The notes: generated from the letters alone by a model not told the origin. Shown: positions 29,153 to 38,950, counted from the first letter of the stretch. The stretch: DNA of 64,000 bases from Methylopila sp. Yamaguchi (GCF_002897035.1 NZ_BAUX01000018.1:1-64000), one strand, 5' to 3'. Numbers and translations: made by a program.

Positions 29153-32100
29153 ATGGGCATCGGACATTTCTTCGTCGACCGGCCGATTTTCGCGTCGGTC
29201 GTCTCCATCGTCCTCATGATCGTGGGCGGCGTCGCTCTGCTCGGCCTGCCGATCGCGCAGTATCCCGAAATTGCGCCGCCGACGATCAGCGTCACGGCGC
29301 AGTACCCCGGCGCCAACGCCGAGACCATCGCCGAGACCGTCGCCGCCCCGCTGGAGCAGCAGATCAACGGCGTGGAGGGCATGATCTACATGAACTCCTT
29401 GGCGACGGGCGACGGTCAGCTTCAGCTGACGGTCACCTTCCAGCCGGGCACCGACCAGGACATCGCGCAGGTCCAGGTGCAGAACCGCGTCAGCCAGGCG
29501 GATCCGCGCCTGCCGGAGGCGGTGCGCCGCAACGGCGTGCAGGTGACAAGCGGTCGTCGGACTTCCTGATGGTCGTCAACCTGATCTCGCCGAACAAGTC
29601 GCTCGACACCGTCTACATGTCGAACTACGCGTCGGTGAACGTGATCGACGCGCTCAAGCGCATCGAAGGCGTCGGCGACATCCGGATCTTCGGCGAGCGC
29701 GAGCTGTCCCTGCGCGTCTGGCTCGACCCCAACCGGCTCGCGGCCTACGGCCTCGCCGCCGGCGACGTGGTCTCGGCGATCTCGGAGCAGAACGTGCAGG
29801 TCTCCGGCGGCTCGCTCGGCGCGCCGCCCTCGCCGCCCGGCACCGCCTCCCAGATCACCGTCACGACCCAGGGGCGCTTCCAGACCCCCGAACAATTCAA
29901 GCAGATCATCGTCCGCGCCACGGACGACGGGCGTCTGCTGCGGGTCGGCGACGTGGCGCGCGTCGAGCTCGCTGCGCGGCAGTATTCGTCGAACTCCTAC
30001 CTCGGCGCCGATCCCACGGTCGGCATGGGCATCTTCCAGCGCCCCGGCACCAACGCCACCGAGGCCGCGGAGCAGATCAAGGCCGCGATGGAGACGCTGA
30101 AGGGCTCCTTCCCGCCGGGGCTCGAGTACCGGATCGAGTACAATCCGACCGAGTTCATCAACGAGTCGATCGAGGCGGTCGAGCACACCATCTACGAGGC
30201 GGTCGCCCTCGTCGTGTTGGTCGTGTTCATCTTCCTGCAGTCGTGGCGCGCCGCGATCATCCCGGTCGTCGCGATCCCGGTGTCGCTGGTGGCGACCTTC
30301 GCGGTCATGTCGGCGTTCGGCTTCTCGCTGAACATGCTCACGCTGTTCGGCCTCATCCTCGCCATCGGCATCGTGGTCGACGACGCCATCGTCGTGGTGG
30401 AGAACGTCGAGCGCAACATCGCCATGGGCAAGACGCCGCGCGAGGCCGCTCACGCCACGATGGACGAGGTCGGCACCGCCGTCATCGCCATCGCGCTGGT
30501 GCTGTGCGCCGTGTTCGTGCCGACGGCGTTCATCCCCGGCATTTCGGGCATCTTCTATCAGCAGTTCGCGTTGACGATCGCCGCTTCGACGGTTCTCTCG
30601 GCGCTCGTCTCGCTGACGCTTTCGCCCGCGCTCTGCGCCATCCTGCTCAAGCCGCACGCGCACGGCGCGCGGCGCAATCTCGGCCAGAAGGCCGCCGACC
30701 TGTTCAACCGCAACTTCGACCGCGGCGCGCACGGCTACAGCCGCTCCGTGGGCTGGATGGTCCGGCACAGGGCGATTTTCCTGCTGGTCTACGCCGTGCT
30801 GATCGGCGGCGCGATCTACATGTTCTCGAGCGTGGCCCGCGGATTCATTCCGCAGGCCGACCAGGGCTACGCGATCCTGATCGCGCAGCTGCCCGAGGGC
30901 GCGAACCTCCAGCGCACCGACGACGTGGCGCGCCGCGCCGCGGAGATCGTCCGCCAGGTGCCGGGCGTGAAGAATGCGGTGACGATCGCCGGCTTCTCGG
31001 GCGCGACCTTCTCGGCCGCCTCGAACGCCGCGACGAGCTTCATCATCTTCGACTCCTTCGCCGATCGAACCAAGCACGGCGCTAGTCAGCGCGCGCCGGC
31101 GATCCTGGCGGAAGCCCAGAAGCGCTTGTTCGCGATTGAAGAAGCCTTCGTGCTCGCCATTCTGCCGCCCACCGTGCGGGGCATCGGCAACGGCGGCGGC
31201 TTCAAGATGTACGTGCAGGATCGCACGAACATCGGCTTCGTCGCGCTCGAAGGCTCCGTGAACGAGCTGATCGCGAAGGCCAATGCGTCCGGTCGGCTGA
31301 GCCGCGTGTTCACGTCGTTCAACACCCGCGCGCCGCAGGTCTATCTCGACATCGACCGCGTCAAGGCTCAGCAGCTCAACGTGCCGATCCAGAGCATCTT
31401 CGAGGCGCTGCAGACGCTCCTCGGCACGGCCTACGTGAACGACTTCACCGCTCTCGGACGCACGTTCCAGGTGAACGCGCAGGCGGACGCGGAATTCCGC
31501 GTGCGGCTGGCGGACGTCTACCAGTTCAAGGTCCGCTCAACGAGCGGCGCGCTGGTGCCGCTCGGGACCTTGGTGACGGAGCGCAATCAGACGGGCCCCT
31601 ACACGGTGGAGCGCGAGAACATCTACAACGCGATCTCGATCCAAGGCGACGCCGCGCCCGGCGTCTCCACGGGCGAGGCCATCGCGCTGATGGAGAAGCT
31701 CACGGCGGAGACGCTGCCCCCCGGGGCCGCGTTCGAATGGGTGGACCTCGCCTATCAGGAGAAACTCGCAGGCAACACGGCCGTCTTCGTGTTCGCCCTC
31801 GCCATCCTGTTCGTGTTCCTGTTCCTCGCCGCGCAGTACGAAAGCTGGGCGCTGCCGCTCGCCATCATCCTGATCACGCCGCTGTCTCTGCTTGCGGCGC
31901 TGCTCGGCGTGGCGGCGAGAGGGTCCGACAACAACATCCTCACCCAGATCGGCTTCATCGTGCTGATCGGCCTCGCGGCGAAGAACGCGATCCTGATCGT
32001 CGAGTTCGCCCGGCAACGTGAGGACGAAGGCGAGAGCGTGATCCAGGCGGCGGTCGACGCGTGCCGCGACCGTCTGCGGCCGATCATCATGACGTCGCTC

Positions 32101-32379
32101 GCCTTCTCGCTCGGCGTGGTGCCGCTGGCCTTCGCCACCGGCGCCGCAGCGGAGCTCCGCCAGGCCATCGGCACGGCGGTGCTCGCGGGCATGGTGGGCG
32201 TCACGATCCTCGGCCTGTTCCTGACCCCGGTGTTCTACGTCGCGATCCGCCTGCTGGTGGATCGCTTCCGCGGCGGAAAGCCCAAGGCGGACGGGGCGAA
32301 GACGGGCGCCGACAAGCCCTCGGGCGGCGGCGACAAGGCGCACGAGGCGCCGCACGACGCGTCCCCGCGGCCGGCCTAA
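29153..32379 (+). pseudogene. RND efflux pump inner-membrane transporter, interrupted by a one-base frameshift
   Basis: Together two overlapping frames encode one AcrB/MexB-type pump of about 1075 aa. Frame one (29153-29569) gives the first transmembrane helix and the start of the porter domain and stops at TGA 29567-29569. Frame two (from 29569, ATG overlapping that TGA) carries the rest. Alignment by eye shows the reading frame is lost at about 29549, where ACAAGCGG should be ACAAAGCGG (Thr-Lys-Arg): a single missing A. Downstream everything is intact, including the proton-relay Asp pair in GIVVDDAIVVVEN and the Lys in GLAAKNAILIVEF. The TGATG overlap could allow re-initiation, giving a split protein, but splitting inside the porter domain would be unusual. 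A sequencing error is equally possible. Confidence 0.85.
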
Positions 32380-32405
32380 GGGCGCGGCGGGGTTAACGAC
32401 TGGTT

Positions 32406-32437
32406 ACGGGAACGCGTCCGTTTTGACGCGTTCCCGT
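32406..32437. other. Perfect 13-bp inverted repeat downstream of the RND gene
   Basis: ACGGGAACGCGTC (32406-32418) and GACGCGTTCCCGT (32425-32437) are exact reverse complements with a 6-base loop CGTTTT, 27 bases after the RND stop. There is no T-tract after it, so it is either a factor-assisted terminator for the efflux operon or an operator for the next gene. It also contains GGAAC and CGTT separated by 15 bases, one short of the usual EcfG promoter spacing; this is probably a by-product of the palindrome. Confidence 0.6.
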
Positions 32438-32510
32438 TCACGGATCCTCAGATGTTCTGCGTCAGAATGCTGCGTGGCGGGCCTCAGGGAGGGCCGGGCG
32501 GGGATCGGTC

Positions 32511-33563
32511 ATGAGCGCAACAGGGATCGGGGCTGACGGCGGCGCGCCGCGGGTCGACTGGGTCGACGTCGCGAAGGGCGTCTGCATCGTTCTCGTGGTG
32601 ATGATGCACTCGACGCTCGGCGTGGAGAAGGCGGCCGGCGAGGTCGGCTGGATGCACCACGTGGTGGCCTTCGCCAGACCCTTCCGAATGCCGGACTTCT
32701 TCCTTATCTCCGGCCTGTTCCTCGCCCTGGTGATCGACCGGGACTGGCGCACCTACATCGACCGCAAGGTCGTTCACTTCGCCTATTTCTACGTGCTCTG
32801 GCTGCTGATCCAGGGCGCGGTCAAATGGCCCGGGCTGGCGATGAGCGACGGCCTCGGCGCGGTCGCGCACCAGTTCGCCCTGTCGCTGATCGACCCCTTC
32901 GGCACGCTCTGGTTCATCTACCTGCTGCCGATCTTCTTCGTCTTCGCCAAGCTGGTCCGCCGGGTTCCGCCGCTGCTGGTCCTCGCCTTCGCCGCCCTGC
33001 TCGAAAGCCTCCGGGTGCAGACCGGCTGGACCGTGCCGGACGAGTTCTGCGCCCGGCTGTTCTACGTCATGCTCGGCTGGTACGCCGCGCCCCTGATCTT
33101 CCGTTTCGCCGAGTTCGCGCGCCGGCGCCCGGCGCTTGCGCTGGGCGGCCTCGCGGCGTGGGCGCTGGCGAACGCCGCCGCGGTGCAGGGCGGCGTCTCC
33201 GAGTGGGTCGGCGTCAGTCTGGCGCTCGGCGTCGCGGGCGCTTTTGCGATCATTACGGTCGCCGCGCTGATCGCGGGAACCCCCGTCGGCGAGCCGCTGC
33301 GCTACGCCGGCGAGCGCTCGATCGTCATCTATCTCGCGTTCTTCCTGCCGATGGCGGCGACCCGCATGCTCCTGCTGAAGCTCGGCGTCATTCCGGACAT
33401 CGGGACCGTCTCGGCCCTGGTCACCGCCGCCGGCGTGATCCTTCCGCTCGTCCTGGAATGGATGGTGACGCGCACGGGATGGGGCACGTTCCTGTTCGTC
33501 CGGCCAAAGGCGTTCTGGATCGATCGCAGGCCGCGCCAGACCACCGCGCCCGTCGCGGCGTGA
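32511..33563 (+). CDS. Acyltransferase-3 family membrane protein
   Basis: A 350-aa integral membrane protein of the Acyl_transf_3 type with about ten hydrophobic segments. The family signature is near the N-terminus: WVDVAKGVCIVLVVMMHS (with the conserved catalytic-type His) and FRMPDFFLISGLFLA. Enzymes of this family put acetyl or other acyl groups on surface polysaccharides or related envelope molecules. The substrate here is unknown; no capsule or lipopolysaccharide gene is adjacent. It stands alone between the efflux operon and the cytochrome c gene. Confidence 0.88.
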   Translation: MSATGIGADGGAPRVDWVDVAKGVCIVLVVMMHSTLGVEKAAGEVGWMHHVVAFARPFRMPDFFLISGLFLALVIDRDWRTYIDRKVVHFAYFYVLWLLIQGAVKWPGLAMSDGLGAVAHQFALSLIDPFGTLWFIYLLPIFFVFAKLVRRVPPLLVLAFAALLESLRVQTGWTVPDEFCARLFYVMLGWYAAPLIFRFAEFARRRPALALGGLAAWALANAAAVQGGVSEWVGVSLALGVAGAFAIITVAALIAGTPVGEPLRYAGERSIVIYLAFFLPMAATRMLLLKLGVIPDIGTVSALVTAAGVILPLVLEWMVTRTGWGTFLFVRPKAFWIDRRPRQTTAPVAA

Positions 33564-33660
33564 GCCGGCAAAGCGCGGCGGGACCCCCGCGGCGCTACGT
33601 CACATTAAGTTAAGAATAAAGTATAAGCGCCGGGGCCTGCGGGCGAACTCCAATCGTTCT

Positions 33661-33679
33661 ATAACGCCTCCATAACGCC
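33661..33679. repeat. Short direct repeat upstream of the cytochrome c gene
   Basis: ATAACGCC occurs twice (33661-33668 and 33672-33679) in the AT-richer leader (33599-33680) of the cytochrome c gene. The 11-base period equals about one helical turn, so a regulator or sigma-factor site is possible. No firm assignment. Confidence 0.35.
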
Positions 33680-33713
33680 GCCGCGAAGGCGCTATGTCCA
33701 AGGAGTTAGCCGT

Positions 33714-34124
33714 ATGACCTTCCGTCGTCCGATCGCTCGTGTCTTTGCATACGCGACCGTCGCCGCCGGCCTCGCCCTCGCCGCTGGAGCGGCTGCGGCT
33801 GACGAAGGCCCGTTCACGCAGGACCAGCTCACCAAGGGCAAGTCCGAGTACAACACCCATTGCCGCACCTGCCACGCCAAGGACGGCAATGGCGCCCTCG
33901 GGCCCGAGCTGCACGGCGACACCTTCAAGGGCCGCTTCGGCGGCCAGACGGCGGCGGACGTCCGCACCTGGGTCTACGAAAACATGCCGCAGACGGCGCC
34001 GAAGTCGCTCAAGGACGAGCAGCTGGACCCGCTGATGGCCTACATCCTCTCGCTCAACGGCTACACGCCGGGCTCGACCGCGTTCTCCGCCCAGTCGGGC
34101 GCGACGCTCAAGATCCCGGAGTGA
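33714..34124 (+). CDS. Small c-type cytochrome
   Basis: A 136-aa exported monohaem cytochrome c. A signal peptide (about residues 1-29, ending GAAAAD) is followed by the haem-binding CRTCH (Cys50, Cys53, His54) and a later ENMPQTAP segment that probably gives the Met axial ligand. The domain is class I (helix PLMAYILSLNGY at the C-terminus) and would carry electrons in the periplasm. A good AAGGAG site precedes ATG 33714. It is monocistronic, with a terminator downstream. Its partner oxidase or dehydrogenase is not in the window. Confidence 0.92.
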   Translation: MTFRRPIARVFAYATVAAGLALAAGAAAADEGPFTQDQLTKGKSEYNTHCRTCHAKDGNGALGPELHGDTFKGRFGGQTAADVRTWVYENMPQTAPKSLKDEQLDPLMAYILSLNGYTPGSTAFSAQSGATLKIPE

Positions 34125-34174
34125 TCCGGACGCTCTGACCTTCGCCGCGCCGGCTTCGCGCCGCGCCGATCTCG

Positions 34175-34210
34175 AAAACCTCGTCGCCTTCCGGGGCGGC
34201 GGGGTTTTTT
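34175..34210 (+). terminator. Rho-independent terminator after the cytochrome c gene
   Basis: AACCTCGTCGCC (34177-34188) pairs, using two G-U wobbles, with GGCGGCGGGGTT (34195-34206) across a 6-base loop, and is followed by a run of T (34205-34210). It lies 50 bases after the cytochrome c stop and before polA, so it separates those two transcripts. Confidence 0.85.
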
Positions 34211-34329
34211 CGCGCCTTGCTTCGGGAGCCCGGTCAAGCGCGTCAGGCGGCCCCGCCCGCCGTTTCGGGTTTCCTTCGCCCTCTCGACGCTTATAGTCCC
34301 GGCCGAACCTCGACCGGGACTTCCGCCGC

Positions 34330-37296
34330 ATGCCAAGCCGTCCTGTCGCCAAAGGCGATCACGTCGTCCTCGTGGACGGCTCGTCCTACATCTTCCGGGC
34401 GTTCCACGCGCTGCCGCCGCTGACCCGCCCGTCCGACGGGCTGCCGGTCGGCGCGGTCTCGGGCTTCTGCAACATGCTGTGGAAGCTGCTGCGCGACGCC
34501 GGGTGGGTCGACCCGACCCACCTCGCTGTCGTCTTCGACAAATCGGAGACCACCTTCCGCAAGGAGGTCTACGCCGACTACAAGGCCAACCGCTCCGAGC
34601 CGCCGGACGACCTGATCCCGCAGTTCCCGCTGATCCGGAACGCGACCCGCGCCTTCTCGATCCCCGCGCTGGAGCAGGCCGGCTACGAGGCGGACGACCT
34701 GATCGCGACCTACGCGCGCCTCGCCTCCGAGGCCGGCGCGGAGACGACGATCGTGGGCTCCGACAAGGACCTGTTCCAGCTCATCGGCGGCGGCGTGACC
34801 ATGCTCGATCCGATGAAGGACAAGCGTATCGGGCCGGACGAGGTGTTCGAGAAGTTCGGCGTGGCCCCGAGCAAGATGATCGACCTGCAGGCGCTCGCCG
34901 GCGACAGCGTCGACAATGTGCCGGGCGTGCCGGGCATCGGCGCCAAGACCGCGGCGCAGCTGCTGGAGGAGTACGGCGACCTCGAGACGCTGCTGGAGCG
35001 CGCCCACGAGATCAAGCAGCCCAAGCGCCGCGAGAGTCTGATCGCGAACGCGGAACTCGCGCGGATCTCCAAGCGCCTGGTGACGCTCGACCAGCACATG
35101 ACGCTGGACGTGCCGCTGGCCGATCTTGCGGTCGAGGAGCCGAATCCGAAGCGGCTGGTCGCTTTCCTCAAGGCGATGGAGTTCAACACCCTCACTCGCC
35201 GTGTGGCGGAGGCGACCGGCGTGGACATCGCGGCGGTGACGCCGGACTCAGAGATGATGTCGGCGAAGCGGGCGCCGAGCTCCAGCCCCCCGCCGGCCGG
35301 CGATCTCGACGCCGACCCGGATTCGCCGGCGAGCCGAGCCGACGAGATCGACCGGCTCGAGCGGGCGTCGGCCGCGGCCCGGGGCGCGACCCCGCAGGCT
35401 CTCGCCGAGAAGCTGCGGGCCGAGGCGGCCGCGGCGCCGGTGGATCGCTCGACCTATGACGTGGTGCGCACCGCGGAGGGGCTCGCGGAGTGGATCGCGG
35501 TCGCCAGGGAGGAGGGCCACGTCGCTTTCGGCTTCGAGACGACCTCGATCGATCCCATGCGCGCCGAGATCGTCGGCGTGGCGCTGGCCGTCGCGCCGGG
35601 AGTCGCAGCCTATGTCCCCCTCGGCCACCTCTCCGCGGGCGGCGATTTGCTGTCGGAGGGCGGCGCGGGACCGGTCGAGGGGCAGATCCCGACGGCTGAG
35701 GCGCTGACGCTGCTGAGCGACCTGTTCGGCGACGACTCCATTCTCAAGATCGGCCACAACCTGAAGCAGGCGCTGACGCTGCTGGCCGAGCGCGGCCATC
35801 GCGCGGCTCCTTATGACGACGTGCTGCTGATGTCCTACGTGCTGGACAGCGGGTTGGGCGGCCAAGGCCTCGACGAGCTCGCCCGCCGGCACCTCGGCCA
35901 CGCGCTGATCACGGCCGACGAGGTGACGGGGACCGGCCGCGGGCGGCTGCCGCTCGAGCAGGCCCCGATCGAGAAGGTCGCCCCCTATGCGGCCGAGCGC
36001 GCGGACGTCGCGCTGCGGCTGTGCCGTCTGTTCAAGCAACGCCTCATCGCCGAGCGCATGACCACGGTCTACGAGACGCTGGAGCGGCCGATGCCCGCGA
36101 CGCTCTCGATCATGGAGCGGCGCGGAATCGCGATCGACCGGGCCATGCTCTCGCGGCTGTCCGGCGAACTCGCCCAGCGTATGGGCGCGCTCGAGGCCGA
36201 CATCCACGCGCTGGCCGGCGAGCCGTTCAACCTTGGGAGCCCGAAGCAGCTCGGCGACATCCTGTTCGGCAAGATGGGCCTGCCCGGCGCCAAGAAGACC
36301 AAGACCGGCGCCTGGGGCACCGCCGCCAACGTGCTGGAGGAGCTCGCGGCCGGCGGTCACGACTTGCCGCGCCGGATTCTCGACTGGCGCCAGCTTTCGA
36401 AGCTCAAGTCGACCTACGCCGACGCGCTGCCGACCTACCTCCACCCGGAGACGCGCCGGGTGCACACCAACTTCCAGCTGGCGGCGACGACCACGGGCCG
36501 GCTGTCCTCGACCGAGCCGAACATCCAGAACATCCCGATCCGGACCGAGGAGGGGCGGAAGATCCGCCGCGCCTTCGTGGCGGAGGAGGGGACCAAGCTG
36601 ATCTCGGCGGACTACAGCCAGATCGAGCTGCGCGTGCTCGCCCACATGGCCGACATCCCGCAGCTGCGCCAGGCTTTTGCAGATGGCCTCGACATCCACG
36701 CGATGACGGCCTCCGAGATGTTCGGCGTGCCGGTGGAGGGCATGCCCTCCGACGTGCGCCGGCGGGCCAAGGCCATCAACTTCGGCATCATCTACGGCAT
36801 CTCGGCCTTCGGTCTCGCCAACCAGCTCTCGATCGGACGCGAGGAGGCGGGGCTCTACATCAAGACCTACTTCGAGCGCTTTCCCGGCATCCGCGACTAC
36901 ATGGAGGCCACCAAGGCGGCGGCGCGGGCGGACGGCTTCGTCACCACCATCTTCGGCCGCAAGTGCCACTACCCGCTGATCAACGCCAAGAACCCGGCGG
37001 AGCGCGCGAACTACGAGCGCGCGGCGATCAACGCACCGATCCAGGGCTCGGCCGCCGACATCATCCGCCGGGCCATGGTCCGCATGGAGGGCGCGCTGGC
37101 GGACGCCGGCCTCAGCGCGAAGATGCTGCTGCAGGTGCACGACGAACTGGTGTTCGAAGTCCCCGACGCCGAGATCGAGGCGACCATCCCCGTGGTGGTG
37201 CGCGTGATGGAGCAGGCGCCCCTGCCGGCGCTCTCGCTCAGTGTGCCGCTCAAGGTCGACGCGCGGGCGGCGACGAACTGGGACGAGGCGCATTGA
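34330..37296 (+). CDS. polA: DNA polymerase I, with a degenerate 3'-5' exonuclease site
   Basis: A 988-aa PolA for repair and Okazaki-fragment processing. The N-terminal 5'-3' exonuclease (FEN) domain is intact (VDGSSYIFRAFHAL, VFDKSETTFRKEVYADYKANR, GSDKDLFQL, DSVDNVPGVPGIGAKTA). The polymerase domain is intact: DYSQIELR (Asp761), RRAKAINFGIIYG and QVHDELVFEV (Asp938). The middle proofreading domain keeps its fold but not its active site: the first Asp of the DxE motif is Gly401 (GFETTSID, Glu403 kept), the NLKYD aspartate is Ala481 (NLKQAL), and the YAAEDAD aspartate is Arg557 (YAAERAD). So three of four metal ligands are gone and proofreading is probably lost. A Pro/Ala-rich insert of about 75 residues joins the exonuclease domains. 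Confidence 0.96.
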   Translation: MPSRPVAKGDHVVLVDGSSYIFRAFHALPPLTRPSDGLPVGAVSGFCNMLWKLLRDAGWVDPTHLAVVFDKSETTFRKEVYADYKANRSEPPDDLIPQFPLIRNATRAFSIPALEQAGYEADDLIATYARLASEAGAETTIVGSDKDLFQLIGGGVTMLDPMKDKRIGPDEVFEKFGVAPSKMIDLQALAGDSVDNVPGVPGIGAKTAAQLLEEYGDLETLLERAHEIKQPKRRESLIANAELARISKRLVTLDQHMTLDVPLADLAVEEPNPKRLVAFLKAMEFNTLTRRVAEATGVDIAAVTPDSEMMSAKRAPSSSPPPAGDLDADPDSPASRADEIDRLERASAAARGATPQALAEKLRAEAAAAPVDRSTYDVVRTAEGLAEWIAVAREEGHVAFGFETTSIDPMRAEIVGVALAVAPGVAAYVPLGHLSAGGDLLSEGGAGPVEGQIPTAEALTLLSDLFGDDSILKIGHNLKQALTLLAERGHRAAPYDDVLLMSYVLDSGLGGQGLDELARRHLGHALITADEVTGTGRGRLPLEQAPIEKVAPYAAERADVALRLCRLFKQRLIAERMTTVYETLERPMPATLSIMERRGIAIDRAMLSRLSGELAQRMGALEADIHALAGEPFNLGSPKQLGDILFGKMGLPGAKKTKTGAWGTAANVLEELAAGGHDLPRRILDWRQLSKLKSTYADALPTYLHPETRRVHTNFQLAATTTGRLSSTEPNIQNIPIRTEEGRKIRRAFVAEEGTKLISADYSQIELRVLAHMADIPQLRQAFADGLDIHAMTASEMFGVPVEGMPSDVRRRAKAINFGIIYGISAFGLANQLSIGREEAGLYIKTYFERFPGIRDYMEATKAAARADGFVTTIFGRKCHYPLINAKNPAERANYERAAINAPIQGSAADIIRRAMVRMEGALADAGLSAKMLLQVHDELVFEVPDAEIEATIPVVVRVMEQAPLPALSLSVPLKVDARAATNWDEAH

Positions 37297-37451
37297 CGTA
37301 TTGAGCGAAGCCGGGAAAGCACACGGCGGCGCCTGCTTTGCGATCTTGGCGCGGGAACCGGCGCCAAGTCTGGCCAAGGGCGCAGGGGGGTCCTAAACCC
37401 GAACTGGGGCCGCACGCGCACGCTGCGGCCGGAACCAGGGGAGCCGTGTCC

Positions 37452-38564
37452 ATGACCCTCGTCACCGTCCGTTCCACAGCCGCCGGTCTTGCGGCCGCAG
37501 CGCTTCTAGGCCTCGGACTGAAAGCTCCGGTCGCCGCGCAGGACGCCGCAGCGCCTGCGGCGCAGACGCAGGCCGCCGTGAAGCCGCGCATCGTCATCAT
37601 TGGCACCGGCGGCACCATCGCCGGCGCGGGCGCGTCAAGCGTCAACACGGGCGACTACGACAGCGCCAAGGTCGCGGTCGACAAGATCATTGCGGCGGTG
37701 CCGGAGATAAAGCAGGTCGCCGACGTTAGGGGCGAGCAGATCTTCCAGATCGGCTCCGAGAGCTTCAACGACGAGCGCCTGCTGAAGCTCGCCAAGCGGG
37801 TCTCGGAGCTCGTCAAGCAGCCGGACGTGGACGCCGTGATGATAACGCACGGCACCGACACGATCGAGGAGACGTCCTACTTCCTCAACCTGACGCTGAA
37901 GACCGAAAAGCCCGTGGTAATGATCGGCGCCATGCGCCCAGGCACCGCGCTGTCGGCCGATGGGCCGCTCAACCTCTACAACGCGGCCGTGGTGGCCGCG
38001 AGCCCGGAGGCCAAGGGCAAAGGCGTGCTGGTCGTGATGAACGACGAGATCCATTCGGCGCGCGACGTGACGAAGTCGAACGCGCTCAAGGTCGAGACCT
38101 TCAAGTCGCTCTACGGCCCGCTCGGCGTGGTGGTGGAGAGCAAGCCCTACTTCTACCGCCTGCCGGCGCGGCCGCACACGACGGCGACCGAGTTCGACAT
38201 CGACCGGATCGACAGCCTGCCGAAGGTCGACGTGTTCTACGCTCATGTCAGCATGGACCCGAAGGCGCTCGGCGCGCTGGCGGGGCTCGGGGGCAAGGCG
38301 CTGATCTACGCTGGCACAGGCAACGGCAGCGTGGCCGACTACATGGAGGCGCCGCTCGCCGAGGTGCGAAAGTCCGCCCTAGTGGTGCGCGCGACGCGCA
38401 CGGGCTCCGGCATGGTGGTCCGCAACGGCGAAGAGAAGGACGACGAGCAGGATTGGGTTACGGCCGCCGACCAGTCGCCTCAAAAGGCGCGCCTGCTGAC
38501 CTCGCTCGCGCTTACGAAAACAAGCGACGCCAAGGCGCTGCAGGAGATCCTCTGGAAATACTGA
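37452..38564 (+). CDS. Periplasmic L-asparaginase (type II)
   Basis: A 370-aa exported asparaginase/glutaminase-asparaginase that hydrolyses asparagine to aspartate and ammonia. The signal peptide ends VAAQ. The first catalytic Thr is in GTGGTIAGAG, the second triad part in MITHGTDTIEETSYFL, and the conserved Lys/Ser region and IYAGTGNGSV are present. The C-terminus LQEILWKY is family-typical. ATG 37452 begins the signal peptide; the frame upstream from 37338 is intergenic. It sits 155 bases after polA with an unremarkable GC-rich leader. Confidence 0.93.
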   Translation: MTLVTVRSTAAGLAAAALLGLGLKAPVAAQDAAAPAAQTQAAVKPRIVIIGTGGTIAGAGASSVNTGDYDSAKVAVDKIIAAVPEIKQVADVRGEQIFQIGSESFNDERLLKLAKRVSELVKQPDVDAVMITHGTDTIEETSYFLNLTLKTEKPVVMIGAMRPGTALSADGPLNLYNAAVVAASPEAKGKGVLVVMNDEIHSARDVTKSNALKVETFKSLYGPLGVVVESKPYFYRLPARPHTTATEFDIDRIDSLPKVDVFYAHVSMDPKALGALAGLGGKALIYAGTGNGSVADYMEAPLAEVRKSALVVRATRTGSGMVVRNGEEKDDEQDWVTAADQSPQKARLLTSLALTKTSDAKALQEILWKY

Positions 38565-38590
38565 GGTCAGCCCTGCGCCGCTTCATCTGG

Positions 38591-38613
38591 CGCGGGAGGA
38601 CCCGCCTCCCGCG
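38591..38613. other. 9-bp perfect inverted repeat after the asparaginase gene
   Basis: CGCGGGAGG (38591-38599) and CCTCCCGCG (38605-38613) form a hairpin with a 5-base loop, 26 bases after the asparaginase stop. No T-run follows, so it is only a candidate transcript end. Confidence 0.4.
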
Positions 38614-38758
38614 GCAAGCCGTTTAGGAAAAGGGTCAATGCCCCGCAGAGCGCCCAGCCCTGGGGCGCAGGCGTGCAAGGCTCGTCGTTGCTCGAAGATG
38701 CGCGGAGGAGGAACTCAGGCAGACGTCGCGATGCGAGGCGCGCAAGCGCCGAAAGCCC

Positions 38759-38899
38759 TCAGCGCCGGGCGGCGCGCCGCGCCTTCACACGCACCGGGAT
38801 CGGTTGCGGACGGGAGGCGGAGGCGGCGAGAGCCGCCCAGCCAAAGCCGCCGGTGACGGCGGCGAGAGCGACATACGCGAATAGTTCGATACTCGTCAC
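38759..38899 (-). CDS. Small membrane protein, 46 aa
   Basis: A GTG at 38899 opens a 46-codon frame with an excellent ribosome site (TTGAGGAG, 8 bases upstream) and a promoter-like pair 50 bases before it. The peptide starts TSIELFAYVALAAVTGGFGW, continues with WAALAASASR, and ends in a basic tail PVRVKARRAARR: one hydrophobic helix followed by positive charges, so a single-pass inner-membrane protein with its C-terminus in the cytoplasm. I know no family for it. It shares the 38.6-39.4 kb region, otherwise poor in genes, with a NepR-like gene on the same strand. The coding claim rests on the RBS, start and topology, not on homology. Confidence 0.6.
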   Translation of the reverse strand: MTSIELFAYVALAAVTGGFGWAALAASASRPQPIPVRVKARRAARR

Positions 38900-38950
38900 G
38901 GCGATCGCTCCTCAAGGGCGGTTCAGCGTGGATCGTCCTGTCTGTCCACC

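Noticed and set aside
29569-32379. Treating the second RND frame as an independent complete pump
   Set aside because: It lacks the first transmembrane helix and the start of the porter domain; the missing part is in the preceding frame, so it is a piece of one gene.
32409-32432. EcfG promoter at GGAAC-N15-CGTT
   Set aside because: The spacing is one base too short and the match arises from the perfect palindrome in which it lies.
36021-37304. Frame of 427 aa overlapping polA on the same strand
   Set aside because: It is PolA sequence in another phase, Arg/Pro/His-rich and without any domain; not a real gene.
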